Below, piece by piece: positions 49,691-59,425 of a DNA stretch of 64,000 nt. Source of the DNA: Haemophilus parahaemolyticus (GTDB lineage Bacteria; Pseudomonadota; Gammaproteobacteria; Enterobacterales; Pasteurellaceae); assembly GCF_002015035.1 (NCBI RefSeq), contig NZ_MUXY01000007.1:1-64000 (forward strand), read 5' to 3'. The notes beneath the pieces were generated by a model that saw only the letters and a program-made list of their open reading frames with translations, was not told where the DNA came from and did not search any database. Position 1 is the stretch's first letter. Each line of letters begins with the position of its first letter. The position numbers were made by a program, and so were the translations under genes.

Positions 49691-50365
49691 ATGGCTTTTA
49701 AATATAAAGTGATTGGTTTTGACTTGGATGGTACGCTGATTAACACCTTGCCAGATTTAACGTTAGTGGTAAATTCGATGTTCTTAGAGCACGGTTTGCC
49801 AACGGTAACGCAGGAAAAAGTGCTCAGCTGGGTGGGGAAAGGTGCAGATATTTTCTTTCAAAATGCGGTAAATTACACGGGTAAACTGTTTGATGCAATG
49901 CAATTGACCAGTATGCGTGCGAGCTTTGATAAGTTTTATGCCACTTATGTATGTGAAGAGAGCACGCTCTATCCTAATGTTAAAGAAACGCTGGAAGCCT
50001 TGAAAGCCAAAGGGTTTACGCTGGTAGTGATTACCAATAAACCAACCCGTTTGGTTGAGCCTGTGTTAAGTGCATTTGGGATTTATTCACTCTTTAGTGA
50101 AACTTTAGGCGGTCAATCATTACCAAAAATCAAACCAAATCCAGACCCGATGTGGTTTATTTGCAAGAAATTCGGCATTCAGCCAAGTGAATTGCTTTTT
50201 GTGGGTGATTCTGAAAATGATGTGATTGCCTCAACAAGAGCAGGTTGTGATGTGGTCGGTTTAACTTACGGCTACAACTATAATGTGCCGATTGAGCAAG
50301 CAAATCCAACATTTGTGACGTCAAATTTTGCAGATGTGTTAGAAATTGCGACAAAAGAAATCTAA
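49691..50365 (+). CDS. gph: phosphoglycolate phosphatase
   Basis: A 224-residue HAD phosphatase: motif I GFDLDGTLINTLPDL, motif II VVITNKPTR, motif III/IV KPNPDPMWFICKK and VGDSENDVIASTRAGC. The AAGGGATAAAA ribosome site precedes the ATG. Substrate assignment follows the gph-type cap and DLTLVVNSMF wording; other HAD substrates are possible. Probably co-transcribed with citC. Confidence 0.88.
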   Translation: MAFKYKVIGFDLDGTLINTLPDLTLVVNSMFLEHGLPTVTQEKVLSWVGKGADIFFQNAVNYTGKLFDAMQLTSMRASFDKFYATYVCEESTLYPNVKETLEALKAKGFTLVVITNKPTRLVEPVLSAFGIYSLFSETLGGQSLPKIKPNPDPMWFICKKFGIQPSELLFVGDSENDVIASTRAGCDVVGLTYGYNYNVPIEQANPTFVTSNFADVLEIATKEI

Positions 50366-50463
50366 TTTTTGAGGTGCTAGAGAGTAAAAAGGGTGTTTTT
50401 GTCTAAAAAATACTTATTTTGAACTTAATTTGTGCAATGTTAAAGATGTTTTTAAAAATATGT

Positions 50464-50491
50464 TTGACTTAATTTTAAGATTCTCTATAAT
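50464..50491 (+). promoter_or_regulatory. tRNA operon promoter
   Basis: TTGACT (50464-50469) and TATAAT (50486-50491) with a 16-bp spacer, about 45 bp before the first tRNA. A near-consensus stable-RNA promoter. Confidence 0.82.
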
Positions 50492-50534
50492 GCATATCGT
50501 TATTCAGTTTTACTGAATGATGTAATAAAAAGTT

Positions 50535-50621
50535 GCCCGAGTGGCGGAATCGGTAGACGCAAGGGATTTAAAATCCCTCGCCTTTCGGGGCGTGCCAGTT
50601 CAAGTCTGGCCTCGGGCACCA
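50535..50621 (+). tRNA. tRNA-Leu (anticodon UAA), copy 1
   Basis: An 87-nt class II tRNA including encoded CCA. GCCCGAG pairs with CTCGGGC, and the anticodon stem AGGGA/TCCCT encloses TTTAAAA (anticodon TAA). It has a long variable arm and a TTCAAGT T loop. Confidence 0.97.
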
Positions 50622-50639
50622 TTTTAAAGCAACTTAAAT

Positions 50640-50715
<76 letters not shown>

Positions 50716-50726
50716 TTTTAAAATAT

Positions 50727-50813
50727 GCCCGAGTGGCGGAATCGGTAGACGCAAGGGATTTAAAATCCCTCGCCTTTCGGGGCGTGCCAGTTCAAGTCTG
50801 GCCTCGGGCACCA
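50727..50813 (+). tRNA. tRNA-Leu (anticodon UAA), copy 2
   Basis: Identical over the whole 87 nt to the copy at 50535; start-to-start distance 192 bp. Confidence 0.97.
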
Positions 50814-50831
50814 TTTTAAAATAATTTAAAT

Positions 50832-50907
<76 letters not shown>

Positions 50908-50932
50908 TTTCTTACAATAGAAAATAAATGAT

Positions 50933-50955
50933 AGCACCATAAGGTGCTTTTTTTA
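50933..50955 (+). terminator. tRNA operon terminator
   Basis: AGCACC-ATAA-GGTGCT followed by a T run. Confidence 0.88.
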
Positions 50956-51072
50956 CGTCTAAAATTTTCCTATCTACGTTATTGTTTCTTTAATTTGTTC
51001 TCTAACCTTTTGCCTCATTTCTTATGTGAGCGTACTATAATGGTATTTGTTTTTATTGATGAGGAATATAAA

Positions 51073-51366
51073 ATGTCAAAAACGCTCCAGCAAAAAGCGG
51101 ACGAAGCCCACAATATGTGTAAATTAAAAGACGATTCAATGCTAGACAACGCTGATCGCCAAATTGCCTTTGAGGCTGTTTATGATAGCGAAGCACAAGC
51201 AAAACAAGCGGTCGAATTTTTCACGCAAAAAGCAAAATCGGTGGAAACAGAGGCTTGTCAAATGAAGTCAGAAATCAAACCGCTTGCAGATGGCTTTTTA
51301 ATGCAGATGTGGATTGAATTTAGCTGTCAAGCAGAAGTGGTGTTATTCCAAATGGCGGTGAGATAA
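51073..51366 (+). CDS. YfcZ/YiiS family protein
   Basis: A 97-residue protein from the ATG at 51073 (TGAGGAATATAAA upstream). The C-terminal WIEFSCQAEVVLFQMAVR and the helical middle (SEAQAKQAVEFFTQKAKSVE) match the small YfcZ/YiiS (DUF406) family of unknown function. A longer frame to 50944 runs through the tRNA terminator and is rejected. Confidence 0.85.
   Translation: MSKTLQQKADEAHNMCKLKDDSMLDNADRQIAFEAVYDSEAQAKQAVEFFTQKAKSVETEACQMKSEIKPLADGFLMQMWIEFSCQAEVVLFQMAVR
51204..51213 (+). repeat. DNA uptake signal sequence (Apl type), example
   Basis: Perfect ACAAGCGGTC followed by the AT-rich GAATTTTT, inside the YfcZ/YiiS-family gene. Confidence 0.85.
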
Positions 51367-51369
51367 AAA

Positions 51370-52432
<1,063 letters not shown>

Positions 52433-52445
52433 TTAATTTCTTCGC

Positions 52446-52623
52446 TAATTACTTCTGCCAAATCTCCCCTACCCCTCTTTGCTAAAGAGGGGAATATCCT
52501 TTAGCAGGTAAGATAATATGGCTAATCTAATGATGTTGAAGTGTAGGCTCAGTAATTTAATTTTCTGTGATCTGAACCCCTCTTTAGCAAAGAGGGGTAG
52601 GGGAGATTTGGCAGAAGTAATTA
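52446..52623. repeat. 178-bp element with perfect 47-bp inverted repeats
   Basis: The left arm 52446-52492 and right arm 52577-52623 are exact reverse complements (TAATTACTTCTGCC...AAAGAGGGG), separated by 84 bp without coding potential. Within each arm CCCCTCTTT and AAAGAGGGG make a nested palindrome. It lies between the tatC terminator and hemB. It looks like a miniature inverted-repeat element or large hairpin; no target-site duplication is obvious. Confidence 0.8.
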
Positions 52624-52659
52624 CCGAAGAAATAACTAAATTATTCAAACAAGTAGTAA

Positions 52660-52682
52660 AAATTAACCCGCTTTCGCGGGCT
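52660..52682 (-). terminator. tatABC terminator
   Basis: On the minus strand AGCCCGC-GAAA-GCGGGTT followed by AATTTTT, directly after the tatC stop. Confidence 0.85.
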
Positions 52683-52686
52683 AAGA

Positions 52687-53439
52687 TTAAGCGTTTTCTT
52701 CGCTCGTGGTTTCTTCTTCTCGTGGTTTGTAGAATCTGGCACAAATCACGCCAATTTCAAACAACAAGCACATTGGCACAGCCAAGAGTGTTTGCGAGAA
52801 AATATCGGGCGGGGTAAGTAACATCCCGATGATGAATGATGCAACGATGATATATGGACGTTTTTCCCGCAAATCTTTAGGAGTAGTAACGCCTGCCCAA
52901 CAGAGCAAAATAATCGCTACAGGCACTTCAAAACAGAGACCAAATGCTAAGAAAATAGTGAGCACGAAATCTAAGTAGCTACTGATGTCGGTTGCCATCT
53001 GTACGCCTTCAGGCGTAGTACTGGTTAAGAAACCGAACACGATTGGGAACACCACATAGTAAGCAAATGCCACGCCACAGTAGAACAGCAAGGTGCTTGA
53101 GACTAAGAGTGGGTAGATCAGGCGTTTTTCGTGTTTATATAATGCGGGGGCAACGAATGCCCAAATTTGGTACAAAATATAAGGTACTGAAAGGAAAATC
53201 GCCGTGACAATTGTGAGCTTAATCGGGGTAAAGAATGGCGTTGCCACGTTAGTAGCGATCATCGTTGCCCCTGCTGGCAAGTTGCTGGTCAGCGGTGTTG
53301 CCAACAAGGTGTAGATGTCATTCGCCCAATACACTAACGTACAGAAAACTACTAATACAAACACCAAACTACGTAGTAAGCGGTTGCGCAGTTCAATCAG
53401 ATGAGCGATAAGCGGTTGAGATTGATCAGCTTCTTGCAT
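52687..53439 (-). CDS. tatC: Sec-independent translocase subunit TatC
   Basis: A 250-residue six-helix membrane protein from the ATG at 53439 ([20 protein letters not shown]). An in-frame ATG 17 codons upstream lies deeper in tatB and is less typical. Family segments: [22 protein letters not shown] and [13 protein letters not shown]. It recognises twin-arginine signal peptides. Overlaps the tatB end by 14 bases. The C-terminal [10 protein letters not shown] tail is acidic. Confidence 0.95.
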   Translation of the reverse strand: MQEADQSQPLIAHLIELRNRLLRSLVFVLVVFCTLVYWANDIYTLLATPLTSNLPAGATMIATNVATPFFTPIKLTIVTAIFLSVPYILYQIWAFVAPALYKHEKRLIYPLLVSSTLLFYCGVAFAYYVVFPIVFGFLTSTTPEGVQMATDISSYLDFVLTIFLAFGLCFEVPVAIILLCWAGVTTPKDLREKRPYIIVASFIIGMLLTPPDIFSQTLLAVPMCLLFEIGVICARFYKPREEETTSEENA

Positions 53440-54037
53440 TCTCTTTCTCCTTGTCTTTTTGAAGTGCTTGCGGTGCAGGCTCGTCATCATCTGGTGGATA
53501 ATAAATCGAGAGTTTCTCCGAAAGTAGGGCTTCGTCTAACTCTGCTTGTTCCGCATCTTCTGCAGTTGTCACCGTTTTTTCCTCGGCGGTAAGCGGTGGA
53601 TTTTCTTCAGCGTTTTGCTCTTTTGCGTTTTCTTGCACATTTTCGACCGCTTGTTCTACGTCTTTGAGCTTACTCTCGGTTTCGATTTTCGCCTGAATTT
53701 CTGCCACTTGTTCATCGGTTAATTTAGTAATTTCACCTTTGGCGGTGTTCAAATCCTGCTGCATTTTATTGGCAGATTGTTTAAGTTCTTCAACGGTTTT
53801 GCTTAATTCTGGTGAAAGTGAACTTAAATTTAATTCCTCTGCTTTTTTTATGCTGTCTTTGAGTTCTTGTAGCTTAAGTTCTTGAGCCAATTCGTTTTGC
53901 ACGTTTGCCGCCAAGCCACGAATAGTTCGTACCCACCCCATCACGGTGCGGATCGCAATTGGCAAACGTTGTGGGCCTAGCACGACTAAGCCCACAATTA
54001 ACACGAGTAATAGTTCGGAAAAACCAATATCAAACAC
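53426..54037 (-). CDS. tatB: Sec-independent translocase subunit TatB
   Basis: A 203-residue protein: N-terminal membrane helix and hinge [26 protein letters not shown], an amphipathic helix, then a long charged, Glu-rich tail with coiled-coil character. It is longer than E. coli TatB (171) because of the acidic tail. It forms the substrate receptor with TatC. Three bases after tatA. Confidence 0.94.
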   Translation of the reverse strand: MFDIGFSELLLVLIVGLVVLGPQRLPIAIRTVMGWVRTIRGLAANVQNELAQELKLQELKDSIKKAEELNLSSLSPELSKTVEELKQSANKMQQDLNTAKGEITKLTDEQVAEIQAKIETESKLKDVEQAVENVQENAKEQNAEENPPLTAEEKTVTTAEDAEQAELDEALLSEKLSIYYPPDDDEPAPQALQKDKEKENARS

Positions 54038-54040
54038 GGG

Positions 54041-54265
54041 TTATGCCTGCTCTTTTTCGGTTGTTTTTTGTTGTTCAGCGTTGCTTGATTTTGCTTCGAC
54101 TTTATCGAAAGCTGCATCTTGAGGCTTTTCATCTGCCATGGCTTTTTTGAAGCCTTTCACGGATTCGCCCAAGTCTTGACCTAAAGTGCGTAATTTTTTC
54201 GTACCGAAAAGTAACACAATGATTGCGACCACGATCAGTAATTGCCAAATGCTAATTCCACCCAT
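54041..54265 (-). CDS. tatA: Sec-independent translocase subunit TatA
   Basis: A 74-residue pore subunit from the ATG at 54265 ([33 protein letters not shown]), with GAGGATTTTAAT upstream. An upstream in-frame ATG would add 16 polar residues before the membrane helix and is rejected. First gene of tatABC. No tatD follows. Confidence 0.94.
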   Translation of the reverse strand: MGGISIWQLLIVVAIIVLLFGTKKLRTLGQDLGESVKGFKKAMADEKPQDAAFDKVEAKSSNAEQQKTTEKEQA

Positions 54266-54616
54266 ATTAAAATCCTCTTTTGTTAATAAAGTGTTGAAAT
54301 AGTGAGAGTTCATTATACGCTGAAATCATAAAAAAGAAATCTCCCCCAAAATGAATAAACGGGAAGTATGACAATCCTCAAATTTTGTTGAATAAAACGC
54401 CACAAAACTTGACTCTTTCGTACAAGATAGGTAGTATTCGCACCGCTATTTTTACTTGAGGATTACATTTTGGACAGTCATAGTCGATACTTTTCAGATT
54501 TTTATTGATTACCCGCCTTGTCCAACCTCAGGTTGCCGATATGGTCGGTAACTTTCGTTTAGTATCTTTCCCCTTGTTCATTTTGTTCATCACCTCCTAA
54601 CTCGGAGAAATGAAAA
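54266..54616. other. 351-bp tatA/corA divergent region
   Basis: It contains the divergent promoters and a structured corA leader (see separate entry). The left 150 bp show only AT-rich sequence without a convincing frame. Confidence 0.6.
54458..54616 (+). promoter_or_regulatory. candidate corA leader with short ORF
   Basis: GAGGA at 54458 stands seven bases before a TTG that opens a 12-codon frame (LDSHSRYFSDFY, 54470-54508). Downstream are small hairpins, AACC-TCA-GGTT (54523-54533) and GTTGCCGA-TATGG-TCGGTAAC (54532-54552), which overlap and could be alternatives. CACCTCC at 54591 is complementary to the corA ribosome site CGGAG at 54602. In Salmonella the corA leader contains a short ORF (corL) that couples translation to Rho-dependent termination; analogy is inferred. 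Confidence 0.4.
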
Positions 54617-55570
54617 ATGATTCGTGCTTTTGCATTAGACCATGCTCGCCTCGTCAGCCTTGACGAAACCTCTCGCGATCAATTAAACGATGCGATTTGG
54701 ATAGATTTAATCGATCCAAGCGATGATGAACGTAGCGTATTAAAACTCGGCTTAGACCAAACACTCGCAGAAGAGCACGAGTTAGAAGACTTAGAAGCTT
54801 CTGCTCGCTTTTTCGAAGATGAAGATGGTTTACACCTTCATTCCTTCTTTTACTGCTTAGATGACGACGATTACGCCGATATTTCAACGGTCGCATTTAC
54901 CATTCGCGATGGGCGTTTGTTCACATTGCGTGAGCGTGATTTGCCTGCATTCCGCTTATATCGTATGCGTTCTCGTCGAATGAAATTGCTTGATAGCAAC
55001 GCTTATGAATTATTGCTTGACCTGTTCGAGACCAAAATCGAACAGTTGGCGGATGTAATCGAAACGGTTTATGCTGATTTAGAAAATATGAGCCACGTGA
55101 TTTTGGACGGCAAACAAGAGGGCGACAGCCTGAATGAAGCGCTTTCAGACCTTACCGAATTGGAAGATGTGAGCTCAAAAGTGCGTTTGTGCTTGATGGA
55201 TACGCAACGTGCGTTGAGTTTCTTACTACGCAAAACCCGTTTGCCAAACAACCAGCTCGAACAAGCACGCGATATTATGCGAGATATTGAATCTTTGCAG
55301 CCGCACAATGAATCGTTGTTCCAAAAAGTGAACTTCTTAATGCAGGCGGCAATGGGTTTCATCAATATTGAACAGAACCGTATTATGAAATTCTTTTCGG
55401 TAGTTTCTGTGATGTTCCTCCCTGCAACATTGGTGGCATCTACTTACGGAATGAACTTTGAGTTTATGCCAGAGCTTCATTTCAAATATGGTTATCCAAT
55501 GGCGATTTGCTTGATGATTGTTGCTGCAGCTTCTCCATATTGGTATTTTAAACGGAAAGGATGGTTGTAA
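54617..55570 (+). CDS. corA: magnesium/cobalt transporter CorA
   Basis: A 317-residue CorA. It has a large acidic cytoplasmic domain, a long stalk helix, and two C-terminal membrane helices with the selectivity motif [10 protein letters not shown]. It forms a pentameric Mg2+ channel. CGGAGAAATGAAAA precedes the ATG; a second ATG 7 bases upstream is out of frame. Ends in a strong bidirectional hairpin shared with erpA. Confidence 0.97.
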   Translation: MIRAFALDHARLVSLDETSRDQLNDAIWIDLIDPSDDERSVLKLGLDQTLAEEHELEDLEASARFFEDEDGLHLHSFFYCLDDDDYADISTVAFTIRDGRLFTLRERDLPAFRLYRMRSRRMKLLDSNAYELLLDLFETKIEQLADVIETVYADLENMSHVILDGKQEGDSLNEALSDLTELEDVSSKVRLCLMDTQRALSFLLRKTRLPNNQLEQARDIMRDIESLQPHNESLFQKVNFLMQAAMGFINIEQNRIMKFFSVVSVMFLPATLVASTYGMNFEFMPELHFKYGYPMAICLMIVAAASPYWYFKRKGWL

Positions 55571-55608
55571 AAAATGCCTCTCTTTATTGGATAAAGAGAG
55601 GCATTTTT
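55571..55608. terminator. corA terminator
   Basis: AAAATGCCTCTCTTTAT and ATAAAGAGAGGCATTTTT form a 17-bp stem with a 3-base loop. Confidence 0.92.
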
Positions 55609-55685
55609 ATCATTTTCGTGGATAAATCTTGAATTATTTGAGGTTACCTTACTCAAGCGGTCAATTTTTACCAATAAAATGTAAA

Positions 55686-56027
55686 TTAAATGCTAAAAGA
55701 AGAACCACAGCCACAGGTTGAACTTGCATTCGGATTCTGCACTACAAAACGTGAACCATCTAGTCCTTCGGTGTAATCGACTGTGCCACCGATCAAATAT
55801 TGTAAACTCATTGGATCCACTACTAAACCGACATTTTGGTTTTCAATGGTTAAATCTCCGTCATTAACTTGATCGTCAAAGGTAAAACCATATTGGAATC
55901 CGCTGCAGCCCCCGCCTGTGATATACACACGTAAACGGAGATTGGGATTATCTTCCCCTTCAATTAAACTCTTCACCTTTCTTGCTGCAGCATCTGTAAA
56001 GATGAGAGGAATTTGGATATCACTCAT
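55686..56027 (-). CDS. erpA: iron-sulfur cluster insertion protein ErpA
   Basis: A 113-residue A-type carrier with the three cluster cysteines in [13 protein letters not shown] and [11 protein letters not shown]. It delivers Fe-S clusters to respiratory and isoprenoid enzymes. Divergent from the polysaccharide locus. In Actinobacillus pleuropneumoniae erpA is, as I recall, the boundary gene of the O-antigen locus. Confidence 0.95.
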   Translation of the reverse strand: MSDIQIPLIFTDAAARKVKSLIEGEDNPNLRLRVYITGGGCSGFQYGFTFDDQVNDGDLTIENQNVGLVVDPMSLQYLIGGTVDYTEGLDGSRFVVQNPNASSTCGCGSSFSI

Positions 56028-56079
56028 ATTAGCCTTATAACAAAAACAAATAATGGTGTATTATCCCCCAATCTGAGGG

Positions 56080-56095
56080 TTTGAGCAAGATCATA
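56080..56095. promoter_or_regulatory. CRP-like site in the erpA/wzz intergenic region
   Basis: TTTGAGCAAGATCATA matches TGTGA-N6-TCACA at 8 of 10 positions. It lies between the divergent erpA and wzz genes, about 55 bp upstream of a TATAAT box (56149-56154) pointing to wzz. Confidence 0.35.
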
Positions 56096-56173
56096 AAAAA
56101 GTGTAAATTTTAGTAAACTTTTCTATCTATAAGGTATGGAATATCGACTATAATAAGAAAACTTTATAAGTTA

Positions 56174-56201
56174 TTTTTTGTTTTTTGTTTTTTGTTTTTT
56201 G
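56174..56201 (+). repeat. heptanucleotide repeat (TTTTTTG)x4 before wzz
   Basis: Four perfect TTTTTTG units at 56174-56201, plus a partial TTTT, lie 15 bases before the wzz start. They sit between a TATAAT box at 56149 and the AAGG ribosome site at 56206. Such tracts change copy number by slipped-strand mispairing. Confidence 0.85.
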
Positions 56202-56216
56202 TTTTAAGGTGGGTTT

Positions 56217-57296
56217 ATGGCTGAGGTTTCTTCTCAAAGAAATGACGAGATTGATTTAATTGAACTTTTCCGCGTGTTGTGGAAGAAAAAAGTGTGGATC
56301 GTGCTTTCTGCGTTTGTGTGTACGTTGGTTGCTGGTGTGTATGCATTTACGGCTAAAGAACAGTGGACGTCAACCGCAATTATTGTTGCACCACGAACTA
56401 CTGATTTAGGTACATTATTGCCAGCTCGTGCAGAATATGCTCGTATTATTGGTGATGGTGATTTTTCAGCTGGGAAATTATCTGATTCTCTTTACGGGCA
56501 ATTTAAACATTTCTTACTTTCTAACGATTTAAAACGTCAGTTCTTAGAGCAATCTGAATGGGTAAAAAATTACACCAAAGAAATGACGGAAGAACAAAAA
56601 AGAAAATATATTGAAGAAACTGTTTCTAAATATCTTATTATTCACGAAGTTGACCCTAAGAAAAAAGATTTAACTGAATTAGATAAAATTAGTTTAAAAA
56701 TCATCTTTTCTGCAGAAACGCCAAAAGATGCACAATCTGTCCTGACAGAGTATGTCAGTTTTGTAAACCAGTATATTCTTAATCAAACAAACCAAGAGTT
56801 TAAACTAGGCTTTAACCTTCGTTTAGATGAACTGAAATTTACTAAAGAACAAATTGAAGAGAATCTAACTGAAGCAAAAAAGGTTCAGGTTGAAAACTTG
56901 ACAAATGCGTTAGAGATTGCCAAAAAAGCAGGAATTACTGATTTCTCAAGAGGAAATAATAACATCTCTGATTCTAAACTAGCAGACGGTACATATTTAT
57001 TTATGCTTGGTGAAAAATACCTGCAAACTCAATTAGATATTGCGAAAAATAACCATGTTGTTTATCCAACAAATTATTATAGTACGGAAAGACAGTTGAG
57101 TAAGCTAACTAAATTAGCCCCTCAGTTAGATTTGGTTGAAAATGTAAAAGCGTATTATTATTTAAGTTCGCCGGATTATCCTGTGGTAAAGGATAATCCT
57201 AAAAGAGTATTAATTTTATTAGCTGGATTTATTTTAGGCTTTATTCTAAGTTCTACTTTCATTGTATTAGGAAACCTATTCACAAAAGCTAAATAA
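56217..57296 (+). CDS. wzz: Wzz-type polysaccharide chain-length regulator
   Basis: A 359-residue polysaccharide co-polymerase with one membrane helix at about 31-50 (IVLSAFVCTLVAGVYAF), a long coiled-coil periplasmic domain (about 55-320), and a C-terminal helix (ILLAGFILGFILSSTF). The N-terminal cytoplasmic part DEIDLIELFRVLWKKK is typical. It sets the length of O-antigen or related chains. First gene of the locus; the next gene starts 1 base after its stop. The heptamer repeat lies just upstream. Confidence 0.88.
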   Translation: MAEVSSQRNDEIDLIELFRVLWKKKVWIVLSAFVCTLVAGVYAFTAKEQWTSTAIIVAPRTTDLGTLLPARAEYARIIGDGDFSAGKLSDSLYGQFKHFLLSNDLKRQFLEQSEWVKNYTKEMTEEQKRKYIEETVSKYLIIHEVDPKKKDLTELDKISLKIIFSAETPKDAQSVLTEYVSFVNQYILNQTNQEFKLGFNLRLDELKFTKEQIEENLTEAKKVQVENLTNALEIAKKAGITDFSRGNNNISDSKLADGTYLFMLGEKYLQTQLDIAKNNHVVYPTNYYSTERQLSKLTKLAPQLDLVENVKAYYYLSSPDYPVVKDNPKRVLILLAGFILGFILSSTFIVLGNLFTKAK

Positions 57297-57297
57297 G

Positions 57298-58533
57298 ATG
57301 AAGAAAGATATTATAATTAATATTATAGCCCTATTTTTTGAAAAGTTAATAACAGTAGCTTTGATTTTCTATTCGGAGGGAATGATTGCCCGTTTACTAA
57401 CGCCAGAAGCATATGGGCAATGGATTTATAGTGTTAATTTTATTTTATTATTAAGTTCTTTAGCATTAGTGATAGGCTCAGAAATTAGTGTTGTTGCATT
57501 AGCTAGAAATAAAAGCATATATAAAGAAATTATTTCAGGTACTTTTCTTGTTAGACTATTATTCTCAATAATAGCAATGCTTGCCGCTATATTATATGCT
57601 AAGTTCTTTACAAATGATGTTCTTATTAAAGAGTTTATCTATATTTTATCTTTATACCTTCTTTTAGCAGAGCCTTTTGGCGTTATTACTAACTATTTTC
57701 AAGCAAATGTAAAAATTCTACCAGTTACTATAATAAGAATTTCTGGTTTATTTATTAGAGTTTTAGTTATTTATATATTCTTTAACTATTATAGAGATGT
57801 AATGCCTTTATTACCTTTATCTCGTGTGTTAGAAATCATTGTTATAGTATGTTCTTTGCAGTGTTTGTTTTTTGTATGTAAAAGCAATTTTAAATTTATT
57901 ATAAATCTACATGTTATAAGAATATTATTTTTGAGAGGGATAAAACTCTGGCCTGCATTAATCTTCATGTATCTATTTCAACGTTTAGATAGATTTTATA
58001 TTGAATATTATTTTTCTTTTGATGTGTTGGGTCAATATGGTATTGCGGTACAATTAATGGAGCAAGGATTCTTGTTGTTAGGTATTGTTGTTCAGTCTAT
58101 ATCACCTAAGTTAATATATTTAAAAGCATCTCAAAATGAAATAAGAGGTAATCTATTGAAATTGCTTATTGTCATATTTTTAGTTTCTGTAATATTTTTA
58201 ATCTTAGGATATGTTTTAATTCCATATTTCATTTTTGTTGTATATGGTGATAACTATAGCTTAGCTTCTGATATATCTAAAGGAATGTTATTTGCAATAA
58301 TTTTCTTTGGAATAGACACGGTAATTACTCAATATCTTTATAGAGAGAAAAAATCACTTTATATTCTATTAAAATGGATTGCTATGTCTATTATTATGTC
58401 TGTTAGCTATTATGTGGCATACTCAGTGGTTAGAATAGAGTCTTTATCCATCGTATATATTATAAACTATATTTTAATGTCGTTAATATCAGTAATTATA
58501 TTATTAAAAAACTTACCAATAAGAAAGGCCTGA
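57298..58533 (+). CDS. wzx: Wzx-type polysaccharide flippase
   Basis: A 411-residue protein with about 12 membrane spans and the N-terminal pattern of the oligosaccharide flippase family (SEGMIARLLTPEAYGQWIYS). It would move lipid-linked repeat units across the inner membrane. Very AT-rich with many rare ATA/AGA codons, unlike core genes, as usual for horizontally exchanged O-antigen genes. Sequence identity to named Wzx is low, so the call rests on topology and context. Confidence 0.8.
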   Translation: MKKDIIINIIALFFEKLITVALIFYSEGMIARLLTPEAYGQWIYSVNFILLLSSLALVIGSEISVVALARNKSIYKEIISGTFLVRLLFSIIAMLAAILYAKFFTNDVLIKEFIYILSLYLLLAEPFGVITNYFQANVKILPVTIIRISGLFIRVLVIYIFFNYYRDVMPLLPLSRVLEIIVIVCSLQCLFFVCKSNFKFIINLHVIRILFLRGIKLWPALIFMYLFQRLDRFYIEYYFSFDVLGQYGIAVQLMEQGFLLLGIVVQSISPKLIYLKASQNEIRGNLLKLLIVIFLVSVIFLILGYVLIPYFIFVVYGDNYSLASDISKGMLFAIIFFGIDTVITQYLYREKKSLYILLKWIAMSIIMSVSYYVAYSVVRIESLSIVYIINYILMSLISVIILLKNLPIRKA

Positions 58534-58534
58534 A

Positions 58535-59425
58535 ATGATTAAGTTTACTATTTTTACCCCTGCTTATAATCGAGCTCATACCTTAAGAAGATGCTATGAA
58601 AGTATTTTAGCTCAAGATAATTTAGAAGAATTAGAATGGTTATTAATTAATGATGGCTCGAATGATAATACAGATGATATTGTGGATTCTTTAATTTCTG
58701 AAAATAAGTTAAATATTCGCTATATAAAGCAAGAAAATAGTGGAAAACAATTTTCTTGGAATAAGGCTATATCTATGGCTAAAGGGTTGTATTTTATTGG
58801 ATTAGACTCTGATGATACTTTTAGAGAGAATTCTTTATTTAGCATTATATCAGATTGCAATAATTTACTAGATAAAGATGATATAGTAGGAATTAGATGT
58901 TTAGCTATTAATAATATGACAAATAAGCCAAGTGGTCGCTTAATAGAGAATAAGTTAATTGAAATGACTTGGTTTGATGAATTTTCGAATAGTAAAAATT
59001 TTGGTGAGAGAATAGATATACTAAAAACGGATGTTATAAAAAAATTCTTATATCCAGTTGATTCTGATATAAGATTTATCCCTGAAATATGCTTCTATAC
59101 AAAATTAGCTAAGAAAGGATATAAATTTATTTATTCTCCTAAAGCATTAAGTGTATTTTTTGATGATGAGACTGAAAATAGACTAAGTAGAAGTAATATA
59201 TTTAAGCATGCTAAAGGGCATTATATTTCTAGAAGCATTATGCTAAAAGATATTCCTTTTTCAGTTTGGATAAAAAATCCAATAGCGTATGTTAAAACAG
59301 TTATTAGATTTTCACAAATGGCAAAATATTTGAATAAACCTGTTATACAAAGGAAAATAGATGCAGGAAATATAGGAGCTTTATTAAGCTATTTAATAGG
59401 GATTTTTATTAAGGTTGAAAAATGA
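58535..59425 (+). CDS. glycosyltransferase family 2
   Basis: A 296-residue GT-A enzyme: FTPAYNRAHTLRRCYESILA, LINDGSNDNTDDIV, the KQENSGKQFSWNKAI loop and the metal-binding GLDSDDTF (DxD type). It adds one sugar to the repeat unit; donor and acceptor unknown. One base after wzx; the following gene overlaps its stop by 4 (ATGA). Confidence 0.88.
   Translation: MIKFTIFTPAYNRAHTLRRCYESILAQDNLEELEWLLINDGSNDNTDDIVDSLISENKLNIRYIKQENSGKQFSWNKAISMAKGLYFIGLDSDDTFRENSLFSIISDCNNLLDKDDIVGIRCLAINNMTNKPSGRLIENKLIEMTWFDEFSNSKNFGERIDILKTDVIKKFLYPVDSDIRFIPEICFYTKLAKKGYKFIYSPKALSVFFDDETENRLSRSNIFKHAKGHYISRSIMLKDIPFSVWIKNPIAYVKTVIRFSQMAKYLNKPVIQRKIDAGNIGALLSYLIGIFIKVEK

Noticed and set aside
52469..52817. Frames on both strands between hemB and tatC
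   Set aside because: They read through the 47-bp inverted repeat and the tatC terminator; no ribosome site or family.
53401..53592. Plus-strand frame over the tatB/tatC overlap
   Set aside because: Shadow of real genes in other frames.
54610..54663. Short ORF starting 7 bases before corA and overlapping it out of frame
   Set aside because: It shares the corA ribosome site and shows no conserved features; the corA frame is unambiguous.
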